DNA of 64,000 bases from Metallyticus violacea (lineage: Eukaryota; Arthropoda; Insecta; Mantodea; Metallyticidae). The notes beneath the pieces were generated by a model, which saw only the letters and a list, made by a program, of their open reading frames with translations, made no database searches and was not told where the DNA came from. The stretch covers positions 1,556,001 to 1,620,000 of the forward strand of contig JAUJEO010000019.1 of the NCBI GenBank assembly GCA_030762175.1, in the 5' to 3' direction. The position numbers were made by a program, and so were the translations under genes. Below are positions 12,269 through 24,700 of the stretch, piece by piece. Position 1 is the stretch's first letter; every line of letters begins with the position of its first letter.

Positions 12269-12893
12269 GATCTTCACTCAAAATAAGAAACTGGAAGGAA
12301 ATAAATCAGAAAACTATTAATAGTTCTTCTTGTGCTATTTAGGTTTATCACATTTGTTGTGTGTGATGTTATCATTGGCTTTATAATTGATTTTGGCAAA
12401 GCTTTCGGATGGGAAATAGCTAAATGTCATAACTCTGTTCTTAATATGTTTACCAGTTTTGCAGTTATCCTTAAGATGTATCTGACAAGTTTTCTAATGT
12501 AATAATACTCATTACAGATTTTATTATTATTTTTTTTTAAAGAGTGTAATCTGTTGTCATGAAAAATACTTTGTGATGCCCACTGCTAATAGTCCATAAT
12601 GTCATTATATAAATTGTTTATTTCTAAACAAGTTTACCCTGTTTGTGCTAATTGGCAGATTAGATTGTAGATCCACTGGTTCATTTATCTTTACCCTAAA
12701 TGATGTTGGACAATCTATAAATAAACAAATACATAAAAAATATACATAATATACCTTCAACCATTCAGTATGGCTAAATAGCATTGTGGTTTACTGTGAA
12801 TTAAAAAAGTGCATAGTTTTGGGTAATTTGGGTTTCTATCAGATGTCTATGTACATCTTTGAATATTATACACTTATACACTGTATGCTTCAG

Positions 12894-12913
12894 AGGTTAG
12901 GTTGAGGTTGCGG
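12894..12913. promoter_or_regulatory. AGGTTAGGTT-type motif in intergenic region
   Basis: AGGTTAGGTTGAGGTTGCGG lies 620 bp upstream of the DHRS12 ATG. Repeats of AGGTTAGGTT are common near insect genes; function here is a guess. Confidence 0.2.
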
Positions 12914-13023
12914 TTAAAAATTAACTTATCGTTCGTACTTAAAGAACATAAATATAGTTTTATTTCAATTCAAAAGCACGGCATTTCGTTTTAAAATTAT
13001 ATATGTAAATTAAAAACGTATGC

Positions 13024-13212
13024 TCAATTACTAAAGTACCCCAAAAAGATGTAAACAAAAACACCAATCAGAAACGTCATGAAAAATATGTTCCAAATTG
13101 TGTAAAAATGTACTTTCATTATGTAAAAGTATATTTGTGGAAAGTACTCATTTCTTAATTGCAAACACAACGTCTTCGTTGAAAAATAAGGAGCACAGAA
13201 AATAACACACAA
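13024..13212 (-). CDS. Possible small membrane-protein ORF
   Basis: A 62-codon minus-strand frame. The last 31 residues from an internal Met (MKVHFYTIWNIF...) form one strongly hydrophobic segment (FFMTFLIGVFVYIFL). It lies between DHRS12 and PRIM2 in slightly more GC-rich DNA. I do not recognise it; AT-rich DNA gives such hydrophobic frames by chance, so confidence is low. Confidence 0.15.
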   Translation of the reverse strand: MCVIFCAPYFSTKTLCLQLRNEYFPQIYFYIMKVHFYTIWNIFFMTFLIGVFVYIFLGYFSN

Positions 13213-13851
13213 AGATAGCAGAAATTAATGCTTATCGCGGTTGTATTCTGCAAGTAGTCAAATGTTTCGGAAGAGTTAATCCAATATGAAATAAGGTTAT
13301 GTCAGTCCATCTGACTGTAGTGTTCAAAGAAAATATGGGCTTCAGAGGTGAGCTGAAATATCTTGCATTTTTATTTTTTAATATTTTGAGCAATTTTTTA
13401 TGAAGTTTTGGCATTTTTATAGGTTTTGTTTGCATAAATTCAACGATTCTCTAATGTCAAGCTCACATAAACAATAGAAGGATGGGTTTATGATAGCAAA
13501 TTATGGTATTTTGTGATGTTAAATTTCCCATGTGCATCTTTAATGTACTGGAGACAATGAATATAATGAAAACAAATCAGTCCGTAGTTTGTTGACGACC
13601 AGTTATACGGGATTACCCCGTTTAGGTAAGGAAAAACTTAAGACAAAAATAAATAAATTATATATACACATACACACACTATATTTTATAAATGTGACTA
13701 ATATAGTATTTATTTCAAACATGTGCCCACCGCGCATATAGTTGGTCGCCCAGGGATGCCCTATCCATAGGTACAACATGTAGCTGATTACTAGGTTCGG
13801 GACCATAATATCATTTACTTAACGCTGGCTACTGCTATCAGCATTTATTCT

Positions 13852-14112
13852 GGTTTGGATGGCCGAGGCCGTTAAGGCACGGATTAGTGAACGGTAGGTC
13901 TGCCTCCCTGATTTAGATTTTTCCGGATTTTCTTCAGTTCTTGTCAATGACATACCGGGAAGGTACATAAACTTAAGCCTGGAACATTTCTCCCCCCGCT
14001 CACCCCCACGCCCTTACCTTTTCAATACCTCTTACAATTTATCATGTACATCAGAGTCCACTGCCTTTGACATCACAGTAGTAAAAACTTGCATTAAACA
14101 TTTAAAATCAGC
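13852..14112 (+). mobile_element. tRNA-derived SINE, family 1, copy b (box B deleted)
   Basis: GGCCGAGGCCGTTAAGGCAC head, then a deletion removing the box B region, then the family body and the TTGCATTAAACAT tail. Confidence 0.75.
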
Positions 14113-14832
14113 ACCTATGTAGGTTACTAATGGCTTCCAAGCTACAAACCTGTATACTCAGAGATGCATGATAAACAGAAGCATGAAGAAAAATCTTCTC
14201 ATTTCATATTTAGGGGCTTTTCAGTATAATAGGTTTGATTGCATTCCTGTTTTAAAATTGCAGTGGCTTGGTATTGCTGTTGTCAAGTATCCAAAGAAAA
14301 TTAAAGCTGGCAAAATTGGTATAACAGTGATTACAGCATGTGGTACATTATTGTTCTCAACAATTGTAATAAGGCGAACTCCCTTCAAAATCCTCTCAAA
14401 GATTATATGAACACATATTAGCCATGATACATATGCTGAAGTAACAATATGGTTTCACAGCTAGTAAATTCACACTCCAGGTCATTGAGACAGTATTTGT
14501 CACCATATCGGACACAACTAGCATAACAGGAGAATATCTGTTTGCCGCCTTTGTCAACTTTACTAAAGCCTTCATGGTGTAAATCGGAACATCCTAATAA
14601 GAAAACTCTAGGACAAAGGAACTCTCTCCTGCTATTAATTTAGAACATACTGAATCTAAATCTGGTATCAGTTACTGACAGAGTAAGCCAATCTAGTCGA
14701 ACAAATGGGGTCCTCCAAGGAGACCCTCTCCTGATACTATTCAATTTACTAAATATGATGGAGTCAAAAGAAGAAGTGTTAGAGGAAATCACAATGCTTT
14801 TGTATGTGGATGACATGATTGTTCTCTCAAAA

Positions 14833-15104
14833 CGTACTGCAACTGGTGGCCGAGGTCGACTCGTGAGCAGGAGGCCTGGGTTTCGAATCCCGCCAGAACC
14901 GTCCTCCCTGAATGAGGTTTTTTCCAGGTTTCCTTAGTCCTCATAAATGGCAAATGCCGGGCAGGTACCCTAAACTGGCTTGGAACGTTTCCTTCCTTAA
15001 AAAAATCCTTTCCTAATACATCATTTCATTTCATGTATCATCAGTGTCCACTGCCTGTGGTGCCTCAGTAAAAATGGGCATTAAACACTACTCAAAAACA
15101 AAAC
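14833..15104 (+). mobile_element. tRNA-derived SINE, family 1, copy c, inside LINE RT
   Basis: Box B-like GTTTCGAATCCC, family body and tail. TCTCTCAAAA is duplicated at 14823-14832 and 15105-15114. It splits the LINE RT just after the YVDD motif. Confidence 0.85.
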
Positions 15105-15545
15105 TCTCTCAAAAAGCAGATTGACCCTACAAGAAGGACTAAACAAGATTTATAAGTGGTCGCAAAGAAATGAACTAGATATAAATACCAACAAAACAAA
15201 AAATCATGGAATTCAGGAGAGAAGGAAATGTCTTTAAAACAGGCAACTTCCACTGTGAAAATGTTCATTCAGATTTGATAAAATACCTGGGATTAACACT
15301 TCAATTCACAGGGAAAACTTTAGATGTACAACAGCCATTAAAGCCACATTCAACATTAAGAACATCAAAAAATTAATACTTGGCATAAGCCTGAGCTTGT
15401 TTTACATCAAGATTGCTCCGATTGCATGCTATGCAGTCACCAAAATATGAAACCAGCTTACTCCTGCAAATCTAAGTAGACTGGAGACAGTGAAAATAGC
15501 TTATCTACCTAGATCTCTTCCACTATCCCAAAAGACAAGGACTAG

Positions 15546-16985
15546 TTAAATATTATACTTATGAATTCTTTTAAGAATTCCAAAGTTTGAGCATTAAAAA
15601 TGCAGTTGATCTAGTCAAAAAACTCAAAAATAGCAGAATTACAGCTGGAGATATAATGATATCATTTGATGTAAAAGCCTTATTCCTGAGCATACCTATA
15701 GATAAACTTATGCTTATGCTAAAGAAATGGTTAACATCAATAAATTTAAAAACAGATGATATAGAAAACTTATTGAAACTTACTAATATTTGCATTCAAC
15801 AAAATTACTTCAGCTTCAACAAAAAATATTACCAACAAGTTTCAGGCCTAGCTATGGGAAACCCTTTATCACCTTTGCTAGCAGAGTTATTCATGAAGTC
15901 ATTTGAAATGCATATTACAAAAGCCTTCCCTTTAATTTTCAGGTCATGGTATAGATATATGGATGACATTTTTGCAATAATACCGAAGAAACACTCAATA
16001 GATGCCCTGAAACTTCTTAATTTGCAACATGAAACTATACAGTTTACCATAGAAGAAGAGAGAATTTCTAGATTTAAAAATTATAAGAAATTGAGATTGT
16101 TTGAATTTTGTAATTTACAGAAAAGAGACATACACAGAAAATTACATAAAAAATGAGAGTTATAATTCCATTTCACATAAATATGCAGGTTTCACAGTTT
16201 GGCACATAGAATATTCCACTCACAGAAGCAGAGTACAAAATAGAATACCAACAGATAATAAAAACAGCTATAATCAATGGTTTCAACAAAGACACAGTGA
16301 TAAAAATTATCAATAAATCTAAAAGACAAAAAGGGTTAAGGGATGTTTCCACACTGAAAAACAGAAAAGAAGAATACAAATTCAAAATTTCACCTACCAT
16401 CCAATTTACCACAACAAGTTCAAGAAAATCTTCAAAGAACATCGGATAATGTTAGCCCCAAAGAACAGATACAACATCAAGAATTTATTAGGTTGCACAG
16501 TAAAAGTCTTCATACCAACAGAATAGAAATCAGGAATTTACAAAATAAAATGTGCAGATTGTGAGCAGAGCTACATAGGCAAAACAAAGAGAAATTTGGA
16601 GGAAAGAACATTTTAGGAATATTCGGTTTAAGCAGGTGGATAAGTCAGCAGTGGCAGCTCACTTTTGGACCAAAAACCATGAAATAAAACTGGAAATGAA
16701 ACTGCTGAAACACCTTCATAACCCATTGGAGTTATCCACTTGGGAAAAATTTTCATATTAAAAAATAGAGAAAACCTAATGAATTTCGAGTTTCCTCCTA
16801 TGGATGAACTCAGCAATTTCCCACTTCAACCAACAGAGGCCACCGCAGGAACATCCGGGTCTAGATATTGTCTCGAGTAATGGCAATTCAGTGAACAGCT
16901 GAAGATAGGAGAGATTCTCCCGAAACGCATCTTATTTTATGTAAGTAAATGGAGTTCAGTGTAAAAAATGAATAGCTAAGTTTAG
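15546..16985 (+). mobile_element. 5'-truncated Penelope-like element with 12-bp target duplication
   Basis: The ORF at 15587-16156 carries the PLE reverse transcriptase: ISFDVKALFLSIP, SGLAMGNPLSPLLAE and YMDD at 15956-15967. Frameshifts follow, then the GIY-YIG linker and domain (SGIYKIKC, CEQSYIGKTKRN) at about 16530-16600 and KSAVAAHFWTKNHE. The element ends in a hammerhead-like motif and the terminal sequence AAAATGAATAGCTAAGTTTA. GACAAGGACTAG flanks it at 15534-15545 and 16986-16997. Family role: RT primes at a nick made by GIY-YIG. Now inactive. Confidence 0.85.
16894..16935 (+). ncRNA. Hammerhead-like motif at PLE 3' end
   Basis: CTGAAGA, then stem II GGAGA-GAT-TCTCC (5 bp), then CGAAAC and GCATC. 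The core has one change (CUGAAGA for CUGAUGA). Confidence 0.5.
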
Positions 16986-17319
16986 GACAAGGACTAGAAT
17001 GTTTTATCAGTTGGCTACTACAGACTTGTTCATCAAGGAAGTAGCAATAAGATCAATCTTTGCATATACCAATATACAAAACCCACATAAGAGAAAGGGA
17101 GGAAAAGGCAAAATCATTAGATCAAGGCTTTTGTCATATGCCAGCCATGAATACAGAAGAATGGAAGGAACTAAATTACCCGATGTGATACATGTATACA
17201 AGAAGGCAGCACATGGCTTTCACTTCATAATCTGCAACCAAAGAGAATTTCTTCAGGTGTCATTTCAATGTTCCTGCACCCTATATAAACAATGTTGTTA
17301 ATAGTATCACCTGCTTAAT

Positions 17320-18535
17320 TGCAAAGGAAAGCATTTTACATGGAAGACAAAAACTTTATATAATGATATAATTTTCATGTACACTGTGTGTTTAATAAAT
17401 CTTTAATAATAAGGCAAAATTGAGAAAATGATGGGGGAATGGATTAGGCAGGAGAGAAGGAAAGCAAAACAAAGTTTCTCACCACATTTTCAAACAACTA
17501 AAAGCAATTTAATGCTACAATATGGCAATTAGTAGGTGATAATGTAAATATTCATTGGTTATTCTGATATGCTCTCCAAGCACTAAAGGGTCTATATCAT
17601 CTTAAGGTACCACTTAGACAACTTAAATCAATAAAATGTTAACCTAAATTGTACAAACACAATTGTCTTTATTTTTGTATTCCTTTTTATATTCTTTGTT
17701 ATAATTTTTAGATAAGTATAAATCCTAAGAACTTTTTATTAGCAAAATGTAACCTTTCTTTTTTACATTCTGTAATAATGTTTTCATTATTTTTCGTTGA
17801 TGACAATCACTCCATATAGAGAAAGAACATATATAATAAATATAAATAAATAATAGAAGCAGTCTTACTGCCTGCACCTTATGTGAATGACTAGAATCTT
17901 GGATGTCTTACCCAAGAGTTATTCTAGAAACATCGGTTGAGTACCACCACAAGAGAATTAAAAATATGCTATAAAGAATATTCCCTTCTACCTTATCACA
18001 AAGTTCACGTGGATTCTGTAATAAAGCACACAGTAAAAGCATGTGTAATAAAAATACACATTATGAAAATGCCTTAGGTTGAAAGTATAGTCACAATCAC
18101 AGATCAGTTTATATTACATTACCAAGAACAAAACTAATAAATTTTAAGTTGAATGAAGATGAAGCCATTATGTGTCATGTTAGGTTCGCTGTAGTTAATT
18201 CAAATTACAATCATTTATATTCACTGAAAACAAAGACAGAAGGAAAAAAAAACCCTCCAAAATTAACAATGTTAAAGTTTGCATGAAGTCCAGGTTTCAT
18301 TAACATAATTTGAGTCTAACACTCAACAAAAAAAATTAAATGATATAAAATTATGATTGCAATTCTACATCGGTGGCAACTAGAAAAAAAAGGGGCAAAA
18401 TTTCAATCCTTTTAAGAAGAATAAATGTGAGCATTTTGCTTATTATTACAGTCAGAGAGAGAGAGAGAGAGAGAGACAGAGAATGAATAATTCAAAATAA
18501 CTTCATTTTTCTAGAAGAAAATTTAAATTGTTTGT
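17320..18535. other. AT-rich region upstream of first PRIM2 exon found
   Basis: No exon with a phase-2 donor and a PRIM2-like N-terminus could be picked out. Contains a (GA)n tract. Confidence 0.4.
18454..18476. repeat. (GA)n microsatellite
   Basis: About eleven GA units just upstream of the PRIM2 exon. Confidence 0.9.
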
Positions 18536-18537
18536 AG

Positions 18538-18723
18538 GTGGGCCATGACTTATTACCTGAAGCCTCCACGTGGCAGCCTCACTTTGCACATTCTTCAGAA
18601 GTGTGTTGAACAAAGGCTGCAGTTCCTCCAGTTCCTTGAAAATGGACAGTTCACAACACCAAAAAATTTTGAGTATCTCTTTGAAGGAACTGCTATGGAT
18701 CGGACTGGACATTTTATGTTAAG
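18538..18723 (+). CDS. PRIM2: PRIM2 exon with YYLKPP motif (first recognised)
   Basis: Acceptor tttgtag, 186 nt, donor gtttgt. Begins one base before a Trp codon, so an upstream exon ending in phase 2 is expected. Encodes MTYYLKPPRGSLTL and ends GHFMLR, aligning to the human LQFYLQPP and HFILRL segments. Confidence 0.88.
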
Positions 18724-21700
18724 GTTTGTTTTTTTTTTGTCTTGCTTTAAATATAGTTTTCTTAGCTAAAATATTAGAACTGTCCTTTAGAGATACATTC
18801 TGCATTAATTTCCTTCTTCATTACAAGATAATAAATGCAGTTATTTGTGTTTCATTAATTGCCTACGTAGAAGTAATCCCAGGAAACTCAAGAATCAGAT
18901 TCTGTTTGTGTAGCCAAAGAGACTTGGGAAAGAAAGCTACCAAGACCAAAAGCATCTTTTCAGAATAGTAATACTCCAACCATTTAAATTTTGTTGCAGA
19001 TTGCTTTCTCTCTCTTCAGAAGGATTTGCATCATTTGTGCTGCATGCTGAAACAAATTTGTTCATAAGGCGTTTAGAAATGTTTAACAGCAGTCATATTG
19101 TGGAATCACTGAAAACACTCTATAAACATTGTAAGGAATTTCTGCAAGAAAACTTGTCTGGAGAATTTAAGCAATTTTTGCTACATGTGAAAAGCATTTG
19201 TAAAAACATGATTTCCTCAGATATTGCTGTGCATGTCTTTGGTGCAAGTCATGCTGAAGATTGTGAACTATACAATTTACTTGGTAAGAAATAGACATTT
19301 GTAAAGTATCTATCTTAAAATATTTGGTAGCAAAAAATTATAAAATGATATGGATCATAAAACAGTTAAATTTAGATAATAGCAGCATTGAAAGCCATAC
19401 GTTTATATTTTATGAAGTGTTGACACAATTGTATTATTTCCTCCACCCCCACCACCATCATTGCTATCAATGTAAAAGAATTAGATCTAAAGCCTGTTCT
19501 GAGTCCTGATGAGCCATATGAATCATGAGTTTAGTTACACTTAGCAGTTATGCTTGTCAGTCAGCCCATTTTCTGAAGAGACCTATTGTGATACTAAGGT
19601 ATTACTTGGACAAAAAACTGCAGGTAAGTGGTAATTTTTTCCAGGGACCTTTTTCCCCCCTTTTTTCTTTTTTCTACCCCCCCCCCCGCCACTCCAGAAT
19701 TCTGGAATTCTTTAACATGCTATAAATCTCAACACTCTATTTCGAGCCTTGTTGGCTCCAATAGGCTACTTCTGATGAACTGGGACTGCGGTCTGATGCA
19801 ATCAAGATGGAAATTTTATACTTTATTTAATTATTTTTAATTATTTAGAATTTAGATAAAGGATTAGCATAAAATCATTATTGTATTAAACTTTTTTGTA
19901 ATTGTGAGGGGCTATACCTAAAATGGCCTGGCCATATAAGTGCAGACCCTATTGTAATTTGTATTTTTCTTAGCATTTCAGTAAAGTTCAAAATTACTAC
20001 AGCACTGAGCCCGTGGCTTAAAATCCCTCCTGGAGGACATGTGCTTCAGTAAATTGTTTACTTTATTTTTATTTTTGCAAGTCCCTGGCAGGGACTTTAT
20101 GCCAGAAATTTACAGCACATTAAACTCCATACCTGAAAAAGGAGGTCCCTGAACAAAATTACTAGTCATTTCACTTCCAAGTAATTCCTTAGCATCATAC
20201 TAGATGGCTGGAGGCAATGAGCTATTCCTCTGACATCTATAGGAAAGAGTGTCTGCAAGGGAAGCACAGAGGGCCAGTTGCCCCCTCTCAAGGTTTTTAA
20301 AATTAATAAATTTCCATTTAATAGCCAGAACTTGATATTTTAAAAAGAAGCATTTAAGGTGAACATAGCTGATTAACACATATTTTCTTTTTTATATCAA
20401 TTTTAAAAATTAGATTGTTTAATTGATTTTTCAAACCTGGTATTTTTAATCATCTACTTTCAAAAATATCCTGTATATACCCTTGTCTATAGATGCTAAG
20501 TATAAGTAAATTTGAATGGTTCATATGGTTTATCAGGACCTGAATATACTGCAAAACATTATTATATGTACTGTAAGTCATTATTGACTGCAGCATGACA
20601 TTTTTTTTTGCATGCTGCTTAAAAGGACTTATTTGTATTTTGAAAACTTAAATTTAGTATTTGTAAATCACCACATCGATGTTCACAATAAAATGCATTA
20701 TTATATACTTAAAGAATATGCAAAAAAATGGGAGGAAAACTTGAGTCAATCATTACTTGAATCTGTTTTTATATTTTAATTGGAGCTAATGATAGTGTAA
20801 TATCATGTCTCATTTTAAAATTTAATAAATGAGAATAGTAAAGGCACATATCTGTGTGTTTCCAAGCATGCACGTGTGTTTGTGTGTTATTTTCTTCGTA
20901 ATTTTCTGAACTTTTTTGTATTTTTTTCCTGCTGGAGAATAAAAGCATTATTCTAACTTCTTGCGCTTATTTACAGTACCCTTCACCATGTGTCTGCCCC
21001 TGATACGCAAGCGAGAGGTGCAACTGAGAGCAGGAAATTGTATGGTTCCCTGTGGAAAATGGAAATATTTATTAACGTATATGTTCCATTTGCACATTGT
21101 GCTGGGCATAAAGCAGTTACAATCCTCTGGGTGTTTCCATGAAGCAATGTCTGACATGCGCCTAACTCAACTTCAATTCAGGTTGGAGAAAAGGTAATAG
21201 CTGTGAAACTTAGGTTTTATGAGATTGTGGGAGGAGCAAAAAGATGTTTATTAAGTATTTGTTTGCATTTGAAGGGGTAAGGCTTTTACTAGTTTATATC
21301 AAATTCCGAGTCATGCTGGAAAGGTAAAGGGAAAATATAATCTGCATTAAAATATTCTAATGCCTAGCATGTTAGAAGTAGATGACTGATTAAATAAAAC
21401 TATGTTACATTTCGGAAAGATAAACTGAACACTGCTTGTGTGTGTAAATGATCACTTGGTCACATTTGAGTACCTTGGCTGAAAACTATTTCTGCTATTT
21501 CTGATAACTTTTTTTGAAAGAGTGCATCTTGCATCTTTGTTCTGCTATGTCCAATGCTAACTGTTACTTAAGAGCACTCAGCATATGCATAGACATTTCA
21601 GATGAATCGTGTTACATTTCTAGTTGCAATCAAATTTGGCTATGTTCCACATTCTCCATTATTCTATCATTGCTAGTTTGTTAAAATGAATTAGCAATTT

Positions 21701-24700
21701 TCTTATTCTAAATACATTATAAATAAAATTATAGCATAGATATCTGAAGTCCACGATACTCGAAACTACTTGGTAATCACTTTACAGATGGGAGAAAATT
21801 CCAGAAAAAAACCTAATTGAGAATGTATCTCACTGGACTCATTAGTGGAGTAGAAGATTATAACATATATTTCTGAATCTCAGATATATCTCTAAATCAG
21901 ATATTCAGAAAAGTTTTACATGCACTCTGTGTATACACAACTTCCATTTATATTACACTGTCTGTATCAATCATACATTGTTGAAAGTCATTATTGGGAC
22001 CAACAATGGGAAATTGACCTATTATTTATTTTTATTTGTGATTTACTGACAATTAAAGAAATATATGACAATGTAGTAAGAAGCTAGAAGTGAGTAGGTA
22101 AGTTTAGTAGTGTTATGGAGATAACCAAAAGAATATCATTTGAAGTGTGCTACAAAAGGAAACATATAGAAACTAGCTTTTAAATGGTGAATCAAGTGAC
22201 ACAGTACAGAACTCTGATGAGAATAACTGATTACCCTTTAGAGCGTATAAGTATGATAATGGTTCTTTTACTAATGTTTCAAAGAATTTTTATTGTTGTG
22301 TTTTTGTGATATCAACACATAATGGGTAATTATTTTATAATAAACCAAAACGTTTATGACATATGAATTAAAGCTTATTAATTAACATAAAGTATAAGTA
22401 CATATATAAATTTGATAGTGCTCACATTTTTATGCATATATAAGACACATTCTAATTTTAAGCAGCTGGAAAATGGAAGAAGCCTTATATACAGTATTGT
22501 CTATGTGATTCACAGAGTCTTTAGAGGTACAAAGGAGGCAGATTCTGGTTTAATGTGATTTACAGTATTTGAAAAATTTAATTGTACTCTTCAGTAATTG
22601 CATTCAAATTTAAACTACGTTAAATTCATTGCATTCTGTCTTGAAAAAATACTTGAGCATGTAATAGTGGTAATATTTCTAGCTCTCTTTCCAAGGATCT
22701 TTAGTTTAAGCCCCAGATTTAGTGTAATATTTTCAATAATGCTAATTGAAGTCTTCATATTGCTTAGTCTTTTAATTCAAATGCATAATCCAGAATCTTT
22801 TCTCTTTTTCCCACTAACCTCATCTGCACTGTGTAACCAGAAGCAAAAGATTCAAAGTGAACTGGTGAAATGAATCCAGTGGATTATTTTCATTATTGCC
22901 ACATTAAACATAATTTTTTTCTTTCAACATCTAGTATCTTGACATTGCTTTGTTTATTCTTTTTCTCAATGGGGAGTGTTAATTGTCAAGGACAGTTATG
23001 CATATTTTCTCCTCTTTTTCAAATTTCCCAGTGAATTTCTGATCTATTTTTAGCTACATGTACATACTCATAAGTTTCCATTGAATAATTCTAAATAAAT
23101 TGAATATTTAAACTTGTTTGCAGGCTAAGAGGAAACACAGATTGTGATTCTGCATTACAAAGAGATATCATGAGAGCTAGCGAAGTTGATGCCAAAAGTA
23201 TTTACTTTCCTCCCTGCATTTTAAACCTTCATTCCATACTGCGGTCACGGCACCGACTATCTCATGAAGCACGTCGTCAGTACACACTGTTCCTCAAGGA
23301 TGCAGACATGCCTGTCGAAGAAGCCATCTCCTTCTGGAGTGAAGAATATTCTCGGCCTAGTGAGGGATGCTGCTCACACTCGTGGCAGAAGGACTCTCGT
23401 CGCCTGATCTATAGTATTAGGCATATGTATGGCCTTGAAGGGGGCAGATACAAATACAGGCATCACAACTGTAAAACTATCCAGGTATGTGATAGTATTT
23501 ATTTGAAGCAGTTGTATGATCAGTATTTCAAGTTTCTCATGTCCGTAATGTAACTTTGATAATGATAACACAGTTCCAAAAAAAAAATCGGAGACCTTTT
23601 TTCAAGATGCATATATTCAAGATGTATCAATTACAGATATGAGTTCATTTTCTCCTGTCACATTAGGTTTTTTTTAAAAATTACACATAATACAAATCTT
23701 TACAACATGCTTTAATTTGAAATTCTGCATTATACATGAACCATGTGACCAATATAATATATTAAACAGAAATGCAATATTTATTGCATCATATTTTTGC
23801 TATGCAGCATATAGAATTTAATACATGAAAATCATATACACATTAACTATTGAACATTAATTTCCAAGGAAGAAACACCAAAACAATCTTCTGCTGATGA
23901 TGGCAACAAATGTTCTCAAAACATGTGCATTAAAAAAAAACCAAGTAAGTTATGAGTAATTGTCACCAAACCAATCTTTAACACATTATTTTACTACTTC
24001 ACTGTTAATAGCTTTAAGAGTATGAGTTCATACTAAAGCTATTATTTGTGTTCGTGTAAGTAATCAGTCAATAGAACTGTTGTTGCTTGGATGAAAAATT
24101 TCTTGTATCACTTGTTCTCTTGTGTGCTCTTATGTACCGCAGATTTATCATCTTTTAACAAACAGTAATTAGCCATCATGGATCCCTGGTACTGCCTTTC
24201 CATTTCTTTAAAATTGTGGTAAAAGCTCTCATCTTGTTCTTCATTCACTGCTCTGAGATTTTCTGGAAAGTTGCATAAATGAATGTGAAGGAAGTATGCT
24301 TTCAGACTTATGCTGCATATAAGTCTTTATTTTTTTCTAGCATGTTGTTTACAATTTCACACAGTGAGAATCTTTATTTCCCAGCATTTATGGACCACTT
24401 CTTTGAAGGAAATCCAAGCTTTCCTTTCAAGAGATTAGTTCATTTTAAAAAGTTTATCTTTAGTCAATTCTCTGATCTACAGCGCTGCAAAGGTACCTTC
24501 TTTGACTTTTGCTCCTGAGAGCAGAGGAAGCTTTTTGGTTAGGTACCTAAAAAGTTGCCAATTTTATCCAATGTCTTAGTAAAATGTAATATAATGTAAT
24601 TAATAAAATTTTATATAAAGTAGTAACAATTTTATAGCAACTCTGTCATTATCCTAATAATGTGTCCAAATCCTGCAAATTATTCCAGAGCATCAATTAA

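Larger units (their letters stand above)
14330..17310 (+). mobile_element. Non-LTR retrotransposon carrying nested SINE and PLE
   Basis: Plus-strand RT pieces appear in order: a TKAF-like block near 14560, LLYVDDMIVLSKRT (14797-14838), then after the SINE LTLQEGLNKIYKWSQRNELD (15122-15181), then TPANLSRLETVKIAYLPRSL before the PLE, and MFYQLATTDLFIKEVAIRS directly after it (16999 on), running to TGA near 17301. Removing the two inserts restores one continuous C-terminal order. The RT signature is YVDD. Stops show it is dead. Confidence 0.75.

Noticed and set aside
13328..13343. ATGGGCTTCAGAG before GTGAGC as PRIM2 exon 1
   Set aside because: The donor looks good, but phase 1 does not match the exon at 18538 (a stop results), and the residues do not resemble the PRIM2 N-terminus.
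15563..15580. GAATTCTTTTAAGAATTC palindrome
   Set aside because: An 18-bp imperfect palindrome in AT-rich DNA; nothing else supports a function.
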